A stretch of DNA of 64,000 nucleotides from Paramacrobiotus metropolitanus (taxonomy: Eukaryota > Tardigrada > Eutardigrada > Parachela > Macrobiotidae), in assembly GCF_019649055.1 (NCBI RefSeq), contig NW_026570222.1, positions 620,001 through 684,000 of the forward strand, in the 5' to 3' direction. Position numbers and translations under genes: made by a program. This document shows, one piece after another, positions 25,447 through 36,800 of this stretch; within the stretch, counting starts at the first letter, position 1, and each line of letters begins with the position of its first letter. Below the pieces are notes generated by a model. It was given only the letters and a program-made list of their open reading frames with translations. It did not search any database and had not been told where the DNA came from.

Positions 25447-27092
25447 TTAATCCCTAATACGAAGTGGTGCAGTGTTTGTTGCACTGTAAGATATAGTAGG
25501 TGAAACAAGGATCAACAGTTTTAATCGGTATGTGATGTTAGTATTTTGTTTTCGATGTTCGGTTTGGCAACAGCGAAGGCGCGCGCACGCCTCGTCCATA
25601 ACCTGAAACACACAACCACTTGTTACCAGCGCATTTGGGTGCGTCATGTATGATAAATTGTCGAAATTATTTTGACCTCGCGGAAACAGGCTTTTGCTGG
25701 TTTTCTCCCTTTCCTCCGGTGTCCATGAATGTTGACCTTTTGACAAGCGGTTGAAGCGCGCTGCTCTCTCCCTGAGAACATCATTGTGCCGGCGTTGCTG
25801 TTCATAAAGCTCCTCTGAAGAACACACACTGCTCTAAAATTTTATATTCCTTGTGTAAGCTGAGATGTTTCAACTATTTTCAATACCTTGCAGTTTTTCG
25901 TCTTCGTTTTGCGGTCTGTCAAACAGGCTCTGGAAGTAATGACGTTTTCTCATCTCCACTTGGTACGGCTTTACATAGCCATTGGTGATTAATCCGTACA
26001 TGTTGGGTGGTTGGCGCTGCATGCCCGCTTCCCACGTGTACCTATACCGAGAATTAAACATTAGCGTATGAATTATCCGTGACCTTCACTTGCCTTACGG
26101 AACTCGCTATCCTAATACGCTCACACACTCACTCTCTTGGCTTCCCGGTTGCTGTGGGAAGTTTTGTTGGATCCAGGCGATGAAGTTTTTCAGGGTCTCA
26201 AAAAAATTAAAAAATTTAATTCAGATAACTGCATCAGCAGCAATTGCAAACCCAAACTAAATTTTTCAGCATTGAATTCGAATGCTTGATTTCCAAAACT
26301 AAGGATGTAAACTACGAGTACAGATACAATTAGCTAGTTGGATTGATAGATACCTGGTTTTTGACACGGAGCGAATTTTCTGTAAAACAATTCATATTAA
26401 GAACGACTGGAACCGAGATTTTATTTAATTTCATCGTAGTCCTAATATACGTGCGCATCCACATGCCTGTTTTTTAGAAACTCTTCCTGTGGACTGGGCA
26501 AAAAGGAGGAGAGATGCATGGACCAGTCAAGATGTTTAGGCGCTAAACCTTTGGCAGCACTTTCTTCTGGCGTGACACTGTCCACTGGGTAGTCAGGATA
26601 CCACCATATCAAATCTGCAAAGTCACAAACGTAAAATGTGCTTCTATACCATGTTTGCGCTAAAAGGTTCCTTTTACAGATTCGTTTTGTGATTATTTTC
26701 TACGTAATGTACATATAGTATAATCAGGTTCAAGCAGAATTAAGTACAACACACCACGAATTTGAAAATAAGCTTGGCTGATTACAAAAAGCTCAGCTGC
26801 ATCAGATGCATTACGGCATCAAGTCATTTGCAAGGAATATATTCTGGAATGAACCGTAATACTGAAATTCTGTGTTGGCGCTTACTTTACCCGGTCTTCC
26901 TCCGCGTTTGCACATCCTAATGTAATCCGAATCATTTTCGTAAATAACCCTTGGCTTTGGAACTATATCTTCTATGCGCGGTATCACATCCGTTCCCAAA
27001 AAGGGAATATTGGAGATTTGGTAGCGCTTCTTGTCGCATTTTGCCTGTGCAACTTGTTCGCGTTCCACTTCGGCAAGGCCTTCGCGAAGCAT
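25447..27092 (-). CDS. C7orf57-like uncharacterised protein (~290 aa)
   Basis: Exons (minus): 27092-26891, 26614-26467, 26041-25887 and 25814-25447, giving 873 bases with all joins in phase. Similarity to human C7orf57 (295 aa) is recalled from memory. Matching points: an early ISNIPFLG-type motif, a D-S-D-Y-I-R-M then K-R-G-G-R-P motif (human DSEYVKLAKQGGRP), a following YPDYPVD segment, and a LITNGYVKPYQ motif (human LISNGYKDEW). The middle part is Arg/Gln/Glu-rich and helical. The human protein has no firm function; I infer none. The intron 26466-26042 seems to begin GC rather than GT (CAG|GCATGT), because that is the only join keeping frame. The start is uncertain: a further exon at about 27218-27160 opens with ATG ACT ACG and has a good GTAAGC donor, but it does not join in frame, so it may be untranslated. 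Confidence 0.68.
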
Positions 27093-27917
27093 CCAGGCTG
27101 AAATCAACACGGTGACGTTTTACGTTATTTGACGGGAAAAAAACAGAACATTTGCTTACAGACACATACTGTCGTCCCGCAAATCCCTTCGCGCTTGTTC
27201 CGCTCGGGACGTAGTCATACTGCACCCGTCCCAGAGCTACTTCTTTTCGACTCGCTGCTCGCAGGGAAATTCAAAAGGTCAACATAATAAATGTGGTAAC
27301 TTTGTGAGTGACCATGACCTTCCAAAATTTGCACATACAGATTACCGCTTAATTACGAGACTAAAAAAAATAAATAAGTATAAGCAAGGCATCGATCAAG
27401 TTTCCTCAGTAAATTGTGAACATGGTATTTAATACTAGTACAAGCTAACAGAAGCTTATTAATTTTTATTTCTTTTTGTACATGTTACGGTTTTTTTGTT
27501 GATCATAACCTCAAACATAAGGTAGCACAGCAACGCCGGATATGTACAACAACACGGCCAGCGACCACATATCGCAACTGCATATGCACTCGCAGTGGAG
27601 CAAGTGGCTGTGAAATTTCGGGACACAAGGATTGTAATCTTTCCATCTTCGCTCCACGTTTATGCGGGATATGCTTGTGCATGTAGATCACAATCTGTTT
27701 TTAAAAAATTTTAGTGCACGCATCTCCGCGTCCGAAAAATGGCTAGCACCAAGCAAACACTGCCGAACAACTTCGACATAAAACAATGTTTCGGATTGGA
27801 TCACAGACGCATATGACAAACGTTTGTCAAAATCAGCAATGTCACTAGAGCCAAGAAGCGGAGCTAGGAAAGCATTTAGCGTTACGAAGCGAAAAAAAAA
27901 CTTCAGCTGCAGTAAAT
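27093..27917. other. Spacer between CTU1 and C7orf57-like gene
   Basis: This 825-bp gap lies between two genes in the same orientation. Its left part (about 27093-27240) holds the possible upstream exon of the C7orf57-like gene. The rest is AT-rich and I see no feature in it. Confidence 0.45.
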
Positions 27918-29939
27918 TCAGCTTTGCAGCTGTCCCATTCCAAGGGCATAGGCCGCATTAACTTTGCGCTGCTTTCCGGAGACAGCAACTTGTGCGCGAC
28001 CCTTATTCAGCCCATCCAATAAAACGCAGGCCTTACAAACGTTCTGGCTGGATATATAACCACATGACTGGCAAATTCCTGCGTAAATTGAACCCAAGAT
28101 TGAAGCAAGAGCAAAAAATTTGATTTGCAACCACCAAAATGAAAAAGAAGTGTATCATCACTCGGTTCACTACTTCTATCATTTTTTTATTACAGCCCAC
28201 TCTTTAATACTTAACGTACCTTGTGTAGCCATTTTCACAGAGGATTTTATCGCAAAATTTTCTCCGGAATGTATTATATCAATGATGCAGCGGGGTCGAA
28301 TAGATTCAAGATTCTTTATGAAAGTTCGAGCATATCCACTGAAACATGAAAAACACAATTTTCAGTAGCAATTCGTCTCACATTGACACTAATTACACAT
28401 TTTTTCAATGAAGTATCCACATACGGCATACCAATAAAAACTGAAGTATCATCTTCACTTCTTACCGGTAAGCCTGAGGAGAGTATACGCATTCCGTAGA
28501 AAAATAATCCAACTTCTTGAAATAAGCATACATGACAATCTCTTTTTCGTAGGCGTATTTTAAAGGCTTGGCTCGCGGTAAGGCGCCTTCCGCTCCCGTA
28601 ATGATGCTCGTGCATCGACTAAGCCGTGCGACATCTCCTCGAAGTACTACATCAGTTGAGAGTTGAGACTAAATCCACAAGTTTAAACCACATCCATTTT
28701 TACAGAAACAACCACAAGTAAGATATGACTTATACTAAACCGAATCGTTTCTTTGTTATCTACAGGGTACGCACAATTCCCGAGAAAACCTCTGTGAAAA
28801 AAGCAGCAACTCATACCCTTACAGACTTACAGTTCATGAGAACGGTTTCCGCGATATCATCGGCATTATGGCCCGTCAAGATCATGTCCACATTCATTAA
28901 TAAAGCACCGCGATCCAGTGCCTGACGACGAAAAACTCCACAGAAGGTACAGTTATTTTTCAGCCCAATCTGCTTGACAATTTCGTCCATACTCCATCCG
29001 TACAGATCCTAAAAACAGTAAAACTGAAATACTCCAGCCTCTTCCAGCCACACTAACCTTATCGACAACAACAAGAACACAGAATTCAAATAAAGCTTAA
29101 ATTGCAAGCCATCTCGATGAAGGCGATTGCTCGTGTAACGTGTAACAAAAACAATTCTCTGTTGCGGTCAAAACTACGGCGATATCGTGTTAGCAAAATG
29201 TGGCATTGTCAGTTCAATAAATAACAACGATGGACTATACGGTCGGCAGTTGTACCTTATACGATACTATCCGGAGGGGCAAGTCGTACTGCTGCTGATT
29301 TCTTTTCACGGTTTCCAGAGAATCATCCCGGTATCCCGTAATTCCTTCATCCACTGATAACAAGAATAAATCGATGCCGTAATTGTATCTTTCTGACAAG
29401 ACTTTCATCACATGCGCCAACACCGTGGAATCTGCAAAACAGTCTCTTTTACTCTCTTCAGATCCGAGACAGAAATTGCTTAAGGATTACTAAGGAACAC
29501 AAACGAGTAGCGGCACTACTGATTATCAGTCAAATATTTACTGCTGAAAGGTTCGCTGTTATCAGATTATGCATTTCTAAAACGCACTGTGGCTGCATAC
29601 CTTTCCCACCGGAAGCAGCAACAGCTACTTTCATGCCTGGCTGGAACAGTCCAGCCTGCACAACTGTCCGATGAATTTCCAGTTCGAACACTTGAAAGAA
29701 GCATTCTTTGCATAGTATATCTCCCTGCAATTAGAAAATCGGGTCAGACTTCAGAGATTACAGCACATATACCAAAACAGCCAGTGAAGAGTGAAATGAA
29801 AAATTATTCGACAAGTAACCGTCACAAGTTACGATATTGTCAATCGAACCGATGTAGACTTTAGAGTTACTAGAGTACTCACTGTTTTAGGCCTCTTTAG
29901 TATTGCACGCTGGGAACATCGCTTACAAACGGAAGGCAT
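27918..29939 (-). CDS. CTU1: Cytoplasmic tRNA 2-thiolation protein 1 (CTU1/NCS6)
   Basis: With CTU2, this enzyme adenylates and thiolates U34 of the cytosolic Lys, Glu and Gln tRNAs, using sulfur relayed by URM1. Exons (minus): 29939-29883, 29724-29601, 29431-29256, 29008-28831, 28646-28466, 28338-28220 and 28078-27918; total 996 bases, 331 aa (human 348), all in phase. An N-terminal zinc-binding CxxC pair starts it (VCKRC), followed by LCKECF. The ATP pyrophosphatase loop SGGKDST is split across the exon 2/3 join. Next come [16 protein letters not shown], the CTFCGVFRR motif, the [16 protein letters not shown] motif and LRGD. The C-terminal zinc ribbon is CQSCGY...CKAC, then LLDGLNKGR. All family landmarks are present, so the enzyme looks functional. 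The start was chosen at the family-typical MPSVCKRC; the frame stays open 84 bases further upstream. Confidence 0.95.
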
Positions 29940-30534
29940 TCCAATTATTCCAGTTATTTCCAGCCAGCAAAATGACAATGTTCCTTCAAAAGTACTCGCA
30001 GTACGTAAACGGTATACCCGCAACTAAAAGCCTTCGGAGTGATTGGACGTAGTTCCGGCTGGAAACGTAAAATATTACGAGTAAAATTTCAAACTACTCA
30101 AAATCAGAAGCAAGGTAACGTGCCCACTGGGGGGTAGGCTCTGCTTATTCAGAAACCAGGGGGGTCCGACTTTCAACGTCATACAGGAACTGACTGAATT
30201 TTGAAATTTCGAAATGAGCCATGTTGTCAAATACTTGTCGCACGATTGTTGTGATTTGCGCCTGCACCTTGTGGTAACTTTTGCTCCTTAATCAATTCTT
30301 TTGGAGCTTAATAAAACTTCTGCATCTCAGCTAACTTTGCTGCGGACAAACAACAACGTGTCGGGCTTGCGATTTAACGGGTAGGTGCCATAGGTCCCAT
30401 CCGAATGAGTCGGAGTATGGCTGCACAGGCAAGGGGCAGAAGTACAAAATCCAAGCATTCCGATAGATAAAGTCATAAAGACGTAGTTTACGGCCCGATT
30501 TCTGTGTTTCTCTAGATTGCAAAGCTCAGGAATA
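29940..30534. promoter_or_regulatory. Divergent intergenic region between CTU1 and CARHSP1-like
   Basis: The CTU1 and CARHSP1-like starts lie head to head about 595 bp apart, so this interval must hold both promoters. I see no clear TATA box. The part around 30120-30175 is G-rich (a GGGGGGT run near 30132 and GGGGGG near 30160). Confidence 0.5.
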
Positions 30535-31285
30535 ATGGATGAGCCGGATATCTTGAATGCGGAAAGCGGGGATAAGTTCGATGCTGACGCTTCGGTGGGG
30601 CACCATGAGTCCGGATCGAAGACCTCCTTGGACGGCCATTCGCATTCCAGCCACTCCATTCCGAGTCCGACACCGTCGCGGAGAAATCGCACTTTGTCTG
30701 CGTAAGTATGAACAGTTTGTTTTTACCATAATTAATTCAGCTTTATCGTTTACTTTTGAAAGAGTCCGAAAGGAAATAGAGCAGTTTTTTGTTCCATGTT
30801 TTTGTTTGTTTTGTTTTTTGTTCCAAGAGCTGTCGACCCCTCTTTCCTTTCGAAAGTCGTTTTGACTTAATTGTTACATTTGCCTGTTTGATAGCTCTGA
30901 ACGTGCACTTGCTGGTCCGACATTCCATGGAAAAATTAAGAACTTCTGCCGACAAAAAGGACATGGTTTCGTTACTCCTCACTCTGGCGGAGAAGACATT
31001 TTCGTCCACATTTCTGAGTGAGTGCAATGTCAACATTTAGCCCAAATGATTTTGTGTGACGATATTCTTTCTTTCACCAATTATTTTCACCAAGTGGAAC
31101 GCGAATAATTTTCTATCTTCAGTATCGACGGAGATACCGTGCCAAAAGAAGGCGATGAAGTTATCTTCAAAACTGTCATGATGCCTCCGAAGATGGAGCG
31201 TCCGCAGGCTGTGCACGTTCAAATCATCGCCATGAAGCCGGTCAAGCACGACCATTGGGAGGACACGTCCAGTCCGCCTCCATAA
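30535..31285 (+). CDS. CARHSP1: Cold-shock-domain protein, CARHSP1/CSDC2-like
   Basis: A small single-stranded nucleic-acid-binding protein; vertebrate CARHSP1 binds mRNA 3' UTRs and is phosphorylated. Exons: 30535-30701, 30895-31017 and 31123-31285; 453 bases, 150 aa (human 147), all in phase. The N-terminus is acidic/Ser-rich and leads to IPSPTPSRRNRTLSA, matching the human PSPLPTRRTRTFSA phosphorylation segment. The cold-shock domain carries RNP1 (KGHGFVTP, ~83-90) and RNP2 (DIFVHIS, ~95-101), then VPKEGDEVIFKT and MPPKMERPQAVHV. The end (HDHWEDTSS) corresponds to human KHETWSGHVISS. An in-frame TTG lies further upstream, but the ATG at 30535 gives the family-typical length. AATAAAATAAA near 31668 is a likely polyA signal. 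Confidence 0.93.
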
Positions 31286-33038
31286 GTCACCATATTCAGA
31301 GTTGGCAATTGATTGCCCCCGAAGACATCACGGCGGAATGGTGATGATCCCAGCCGGAATTGGTTGGCTCTGTAATCTGTTATCAGTAGCGATATGATTG
31401 TATTTGTGGCTTAGAATTCAAAGTCCGACTTTCGAAAGCATGGTAGCTGTTAGTACAATAGTAGTATAGTCTAGCCAGGTTGGCGGCGGTTTAAAATGTT
31501 CGCTTTCGTGCTTTGTCGTTGCATTGAGATGTTGGCTTATTCTAAAGATTTTACAATTGAACAATACTTGCGCTTGTGTGAATATGTAATTTATTACATT
31601 TTTTCTTCTGCTTTGGTTCATACTTCTTTATTTTAATGTCCAAAGAACTGTAAACTGTAGCTTACAGTAAATAAAATAAAGGAAGTTTATCCCCTTAGAG
31701 CAGCCTTTAAAAAAAGCGAAGTAAGGCTGATCAGCCGGGTTCTACGACTGGGACTTTAGTAAACTGCTTTAGACGTTGTTAAAAAAATCGTCCATGATTT
31801 CTGCATGCCACGCTCGCAGTTGAAAACCACGCGTTCGGCCGACCGCGGCATGCAGAAACTACGAATGTCCGAATAGAATCGGGCGGAACCACCACTGGTC
31901 CATCATATCGTCGAACGGTAGAAGGGTGTGCAAACCGTATTAATTTATACTTACTTGTACTAGTAATAAATGCGGCTTCCGACCTCCCGTAGCATGCTGG
32001 TCAGCAAACCATTTCTGGAGTTCAAAACAGATCCTGAAAGCAGAGTAATGTCACAAGCATCGCTTAACGTCTTCACAACGACCATTACGACATTCAGTCT
32101 TACGCTGACCAGTGGTCAGTCAGGTGACCCCCAAATTATAGGTTTTAGTCGTTTTACAAATTGCCAAATGAGCTTATCTATGTACTTGGAGTTTTTCCCA
32201 TTACAACAGTCCTCGCAGTATCACTCAGCGTACACGCGGTGACGCGGTCACCAGAAACTAACCTACGTTGCTTAAAAAAATTTTATGATCAATGGTGAGC
32301 GTGCGGAGCGTGTACTACCGGCACACAGCTCCTGTCGTTTCCAGAACAGTTAACCAATTTGCCAAGGTGACGGCGCCCTTACCGTTTTGACGTAAAGACA
32401 TTTCGGCACACTGTCGATCAGTCAGGTTCACTGATTCAGTACTGTAATACCAGAACTGTCCAAAAGCACGAGAAAAGTGATTGTATCAGCCTGTATCCCG
32501 AAAGGTATTAAAGTACTGTACTTATCGTTAGTACTTACACTTATGCAGTATATCTACAGTACTCGTATATGCCGAAATGGTCCTACTAAAGAGACACAAT
32601 AACGAAATAGGATAAATAGAATTAGCAAACCTAATTCCGGTTAACGCAACGGAGGTATTGTGCTAGAGTAAAGGTGGTCTACATGTAACAAGTCGCCCTT
32701 AAACTTGGCGAGGAGACGGGGGTTGTTTTACCAAGGACGGCGGGCCGGTTTGCGCCAGTGACCCGTGTTCCGGTGCTATATGTATTATGTAGTGTCTGCA
32801 CCCAATCCCAATGCCCAAATAAAATCGTTACGACGGTTACGCGTTGTTGTTGTTGCTGCCGTAGACTGTGTTAATTAGCTTTTAACTCTTCTGCAGGTCT
32901 CACTCAACGCTTTTGCAAAAAGTACTGAGTAGTGAGTCTAGTGACTAGCTACGATCATGCAGATTTGACATTTTTACGGAACAGCATGGAAAAGCCGGAA
33001 GATCAATATAAATGCAGCAACGTTCGCACTTCACAGAA
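31286..33038. other. Intergenic region, includes CARHSP1 3' UTR
   Basis: The first ~400 bp is likely the CARHSP1-like 3' UTR, ending near the AATAAA signals at 31668. From there to 33038 I see no gene, clear repeat or RNA gene. Confidence 0.45.
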
Positions 33039-33145
33039 ATGATATTTTTTAGGAAAATCAAACATTATCTGACTGACTCATGGTTTGACCGTATGAGAAA
33101 ACCTTTGATCCATGAAGACAACAGTGTCATCAAAGTTGCACGAAG
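33039..33145 (+). other. Possible isolated exon
   Basis: An ATG opens a 35-codon frame (MIFFRKIKHYLTD...) that ends in a strong donor (AAG|GTAAGT at 33146). The composition looks protein-like, but the two bases left over do not fit the start exon at 39137, which would hit a stop at once. It may be an untranslated first exon of the 39137 gene, a fragment of another gene, or chance. Confidence 0.25.
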
Positions 33146-33662
33146 GTAAGTCAGCTACTTTTTACTTTCAACTTTTATACTTAGATTTTTATTTTTAATA
33201 TTTATTCTGAATTTTTGAGAATTATCCCGATCAATTATGTGTTTATATATGGTACAGCGCTACACGGTGAGCCGGGGAGGGCTTCAAGTCGAAAATACCA
33301 CACCCGCAGGGGTTGCCCATTGTGTTTCGTCCGGTCTTTAGACTTGAGAAGTCCTGAGAAGAGGACTGCTATTAATCAGCTAATATTAGAGCTTGTTCTA
33401 GACGCACCACGGTGACGATAGCGATCGGTTACCGTGACGGTAATCTTCATCGTACGAGAGTTTGCTTGTTCGCTAAAAACAACGATAACGATAGACTCGA
33501 AGTCGGCTCGGGCTCGGTTCGGTCTCGCTGTAAATAAAATTACTGGAGTGGATGAGCAGGGACGTGACAGCCGCTTATGGGGTCGCAGTTTGAGTACACA
33601 CGCTACTTCCGATCTTTCTGTTGCTCGAAAAAAATTCTTTTGAAACGTTTTCTTTGTAGTAA

Positions 33663-33781
33663 TGTGATAGTGCATGACCTTTACATAGCAACCAATACAG
33701 CTGCGACTGTAAGATCATGTAAACATTCAGAGTACATCGTGGCGCGCCTAATAAATATATTATTTATGATAATATATGACA
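33663..33781 (+). repeat. 5' LTR of Gypsy element
   Basis: A 119-bp LTR, TG...CA, matching 38039-38157 base for base by eye. It is unusually short for this family. It contains the AT-rich AATAAATATATTATTTATG near its 3' end. Confidence 0.92.
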
Positions 33782-33852
33782 TAACTGGCGTGAAGGAAGT
33801 CCTTACTCATACGGACTAATTTGATCTGGATCCTAACCAGCCAACCTCCAGC

Positions 33853-36800
33853 ATGCCTCCCAAGGAAGAGAGCGTTTCGGGCCTTTTGCGATTCGAGCCA
33901 TCATCCATGACATGGCGATCATGGCAATTTCGATATCGTAATTATGTGAAGCTCAAGAAGGTCACCGACAGTGATGAGCAGAAAGCTCTGCTCCTGGATT
34001 CTCTTGGTGTTGAAGCAATGGAGTTGGTGCACTCCATGTGCTTGCCCAAAGATCCAGACGAGTACACAACTTCCCAGATCGTCGATAAGCTCGAAGCCGC
34101 GTATGTGAAGAAGACCAACGCAACCACGGAGTGGGCGAATTATTTTCGCATCTCTCAAGAGCCAGGAGAAACCCTATTGGACTTCTCGAACAAGCTCCGC
34201 AGGAAAGCGATCCACTGTTCTTTTCCAGCAGACGTGCTGGAAAAGAATATGTCTTCGACCTTCCTGAATGGACTGGCGAATGACACCACGCGCCAACATT
34301 TAATGTCCAAAGATTTCACCACCCTGGAGAAGGCATTGGAGCTAGCTCAACAGTACGAGCTGACGCGGAGTACGAAGCGCGGTCAAGCAACAGTGGAAGT
34401 TGCGCGTGTAGACGGAGGTCAACGACGGGGCGGTGGCGCGAATCGATATCGCGGGAACCGCCGCGGAGGAATGAGAGGGCGTGGAAACCCGCCTAGCCAA
34501 AATACGGCAGCTGGATCGACAGCGTGCTCGGGATGTGGTTCTGCTACGCATGCTCGCGGAGACTGTTGGGCAAAGGATCTTGTGTGCAGAAACTGCAACA
34601 AGAAAGGTCACATCGCGAAGGTATGCCGCAGCCCGAAGCAGCCCCAGTCGCGAGGACAGGAAGGAAGACGCACGTGGGCGGTCGAGCACGAGTTCGATGT
34701 CCTGTCGGTGAACGCAGTGGTTGGCGGATCGATCCACGTACCACTGAAGCTGAACGGGACAGCTGTGTCACCTGTGCTGGATACCGGATCTGCGGTGACG
34801 ATCATCACGGCAGACACATGGAGAAGTATTGGAGCGCCCAGACTGAGCCCGTACTCCCATCCCCTGCGAAGCTTTACAGGACATCCGCTGAGTGTCATCG
34901 GAACGGCAACACTGGAGGTGGTGCATGGCCGTACACAAAAGGCGCTGCCGGTGGTGGTAGTGGGCCGTGGCGGAAATGTCCTCGGGCGTGACTGGATTGC
35001 CGCTCTAGATCTCAGTCACCTAAGTCTACGCGACCTTCAGGACACTTCCGTGTGCGCTGTGAGCAGCAACCCAAAGTTGAAGGAGATCCTGGAGCGCCAC
35101 AAGGCAGTGTTCCGAGACGAGCTAGGACACTGCAAGCATTACAAGGCTCGTTTGTATTTGAAGCCTGGCGCCCGTCCGGTGTTCTGCAAAGCAAGGATGG
35201 TGCCGTTTGCGTTCCGTGACGCCGTGGAAAAGGATCTGGACCGGTTGGTGCAGCGAGGCATCCTGACTCCGGTCGACCACGCGGATTGGGCGGCTCCCAC
35301 GGTGTCGGTGCAGAAGCGTGCCGGTGATATCCGGACTTGCGCCGATTTGAGTACCGGTCTCAACGATTCCTTGGACGCGCAGCAATACCCGCTTCCTACT
35401 CCAGATGAACTGTTTGCTAAGTTGAATGGAGGGCAAACGTTCAGCACACTGGATCTAGCGGAAGCATACGCCCAAGTGGAGCTGGAAGAAGACAGCAAGC
35501 AACTCGTCGTTATCAATACGCATAAAGGTCTCTTCCGTTACAACCGGTTACCATTCGGTGTATCCAGCGGCCCAAGCATCTTCCAGCAGATCATGGAGAA
35601 GATCCTGCAGGGATGCGAGGGAGTGGCCGTGTACCTGGATGACATCATCATCACAGGCCGAACCGAAGAAGAACATCTCCGTAACCTGGAGAAGGTGCTA
35701 CAACGGCTGGAAGAACACGGGCTTACCTTGAAGCAAGCCAAGTGTCGTTTCATGCAGAGTTCCGTGGAGTACCTCGGATTTGTCGTCGACAGCCGAGGCC
35801 GCCACATCTCGCGCGATCGTGTCAAAGCACTGTTGGACATGAATAGGCCGACGAACGTGAGCGAGCTCCGGGCATTCCTCGGACTCGTGAATCACTACGG
35901 CAAATTCCTGCCGGACCTGTCTGCAAAGTGCAATGAATTCCACAGCTTGCTGAAGGCGGGTGTTACGTGGGAATGGTCGAAGGTGTGCGAAGCCAATTTC
36001 AACGGGTTGAAGGAGGAAATCGCCCGGGCCACGTTCCTTGTCCATTTCGATCCGGACATGCCACTGGTATTAGCGGCGGACGCCTCACAGTACGGTGTCG
36101 GAGCAGTACTGTGTCACCGTTTCCCCGACGGCACCGAACGTCCCATCGCGCACGCATCCAAGACGCTCAGCCCGGCGGAGAAGAACTATGGGCAAATTGA
36201 GAAAGAGGCGTTGGCACTTGTATTCGGATGTCGCAAATTTCATCAGTACATTGCCGGCCGAGAATTCACGTTACTGACTGACCACAAACCACTTCTTAAT
36301 GTGTTTGGAAGCCGGAAAGGCATCCCAGTCATCACCGCAAACCGGCTGCAGAGATGGGCACTGTTGTTAATGGGTTACACGTTTTCCATACAGTACTGCC
36401 GCACTGAGGAGTTTGGTCAAGCCGACGGTCTCAGCAGACTGCCTATGCACTCCACACAGCTGAGTGGACTCCCTGACCTGGGGATGGACAACATCGTCAG
36501 TGATGTGCACACTGAGAGTCTACGGAACACTCCAGTGTCCACAGAAGCGATTGCAGCCGAGACAGCCGAAGACAGGGAACTCAGTGAGCTGACCGGCTAC
36601 ATTCGCAACGGATGGCCGAGCGCTATAGGTGATCGACTGAAGCCGTACAAGCGGCTGGAGCGGGAGTTGGTACTGGTCAACGGATGCATTTGTTGGGGAA
36701 TGCGGACCGTCATCCCGGAGAAGCTCCGTCCCGCCATCCTAGCACATTTGCATGACGCGCACATGGGCGTCAGCAAAATAAAAGCGGAAGCGCGCGGCTA

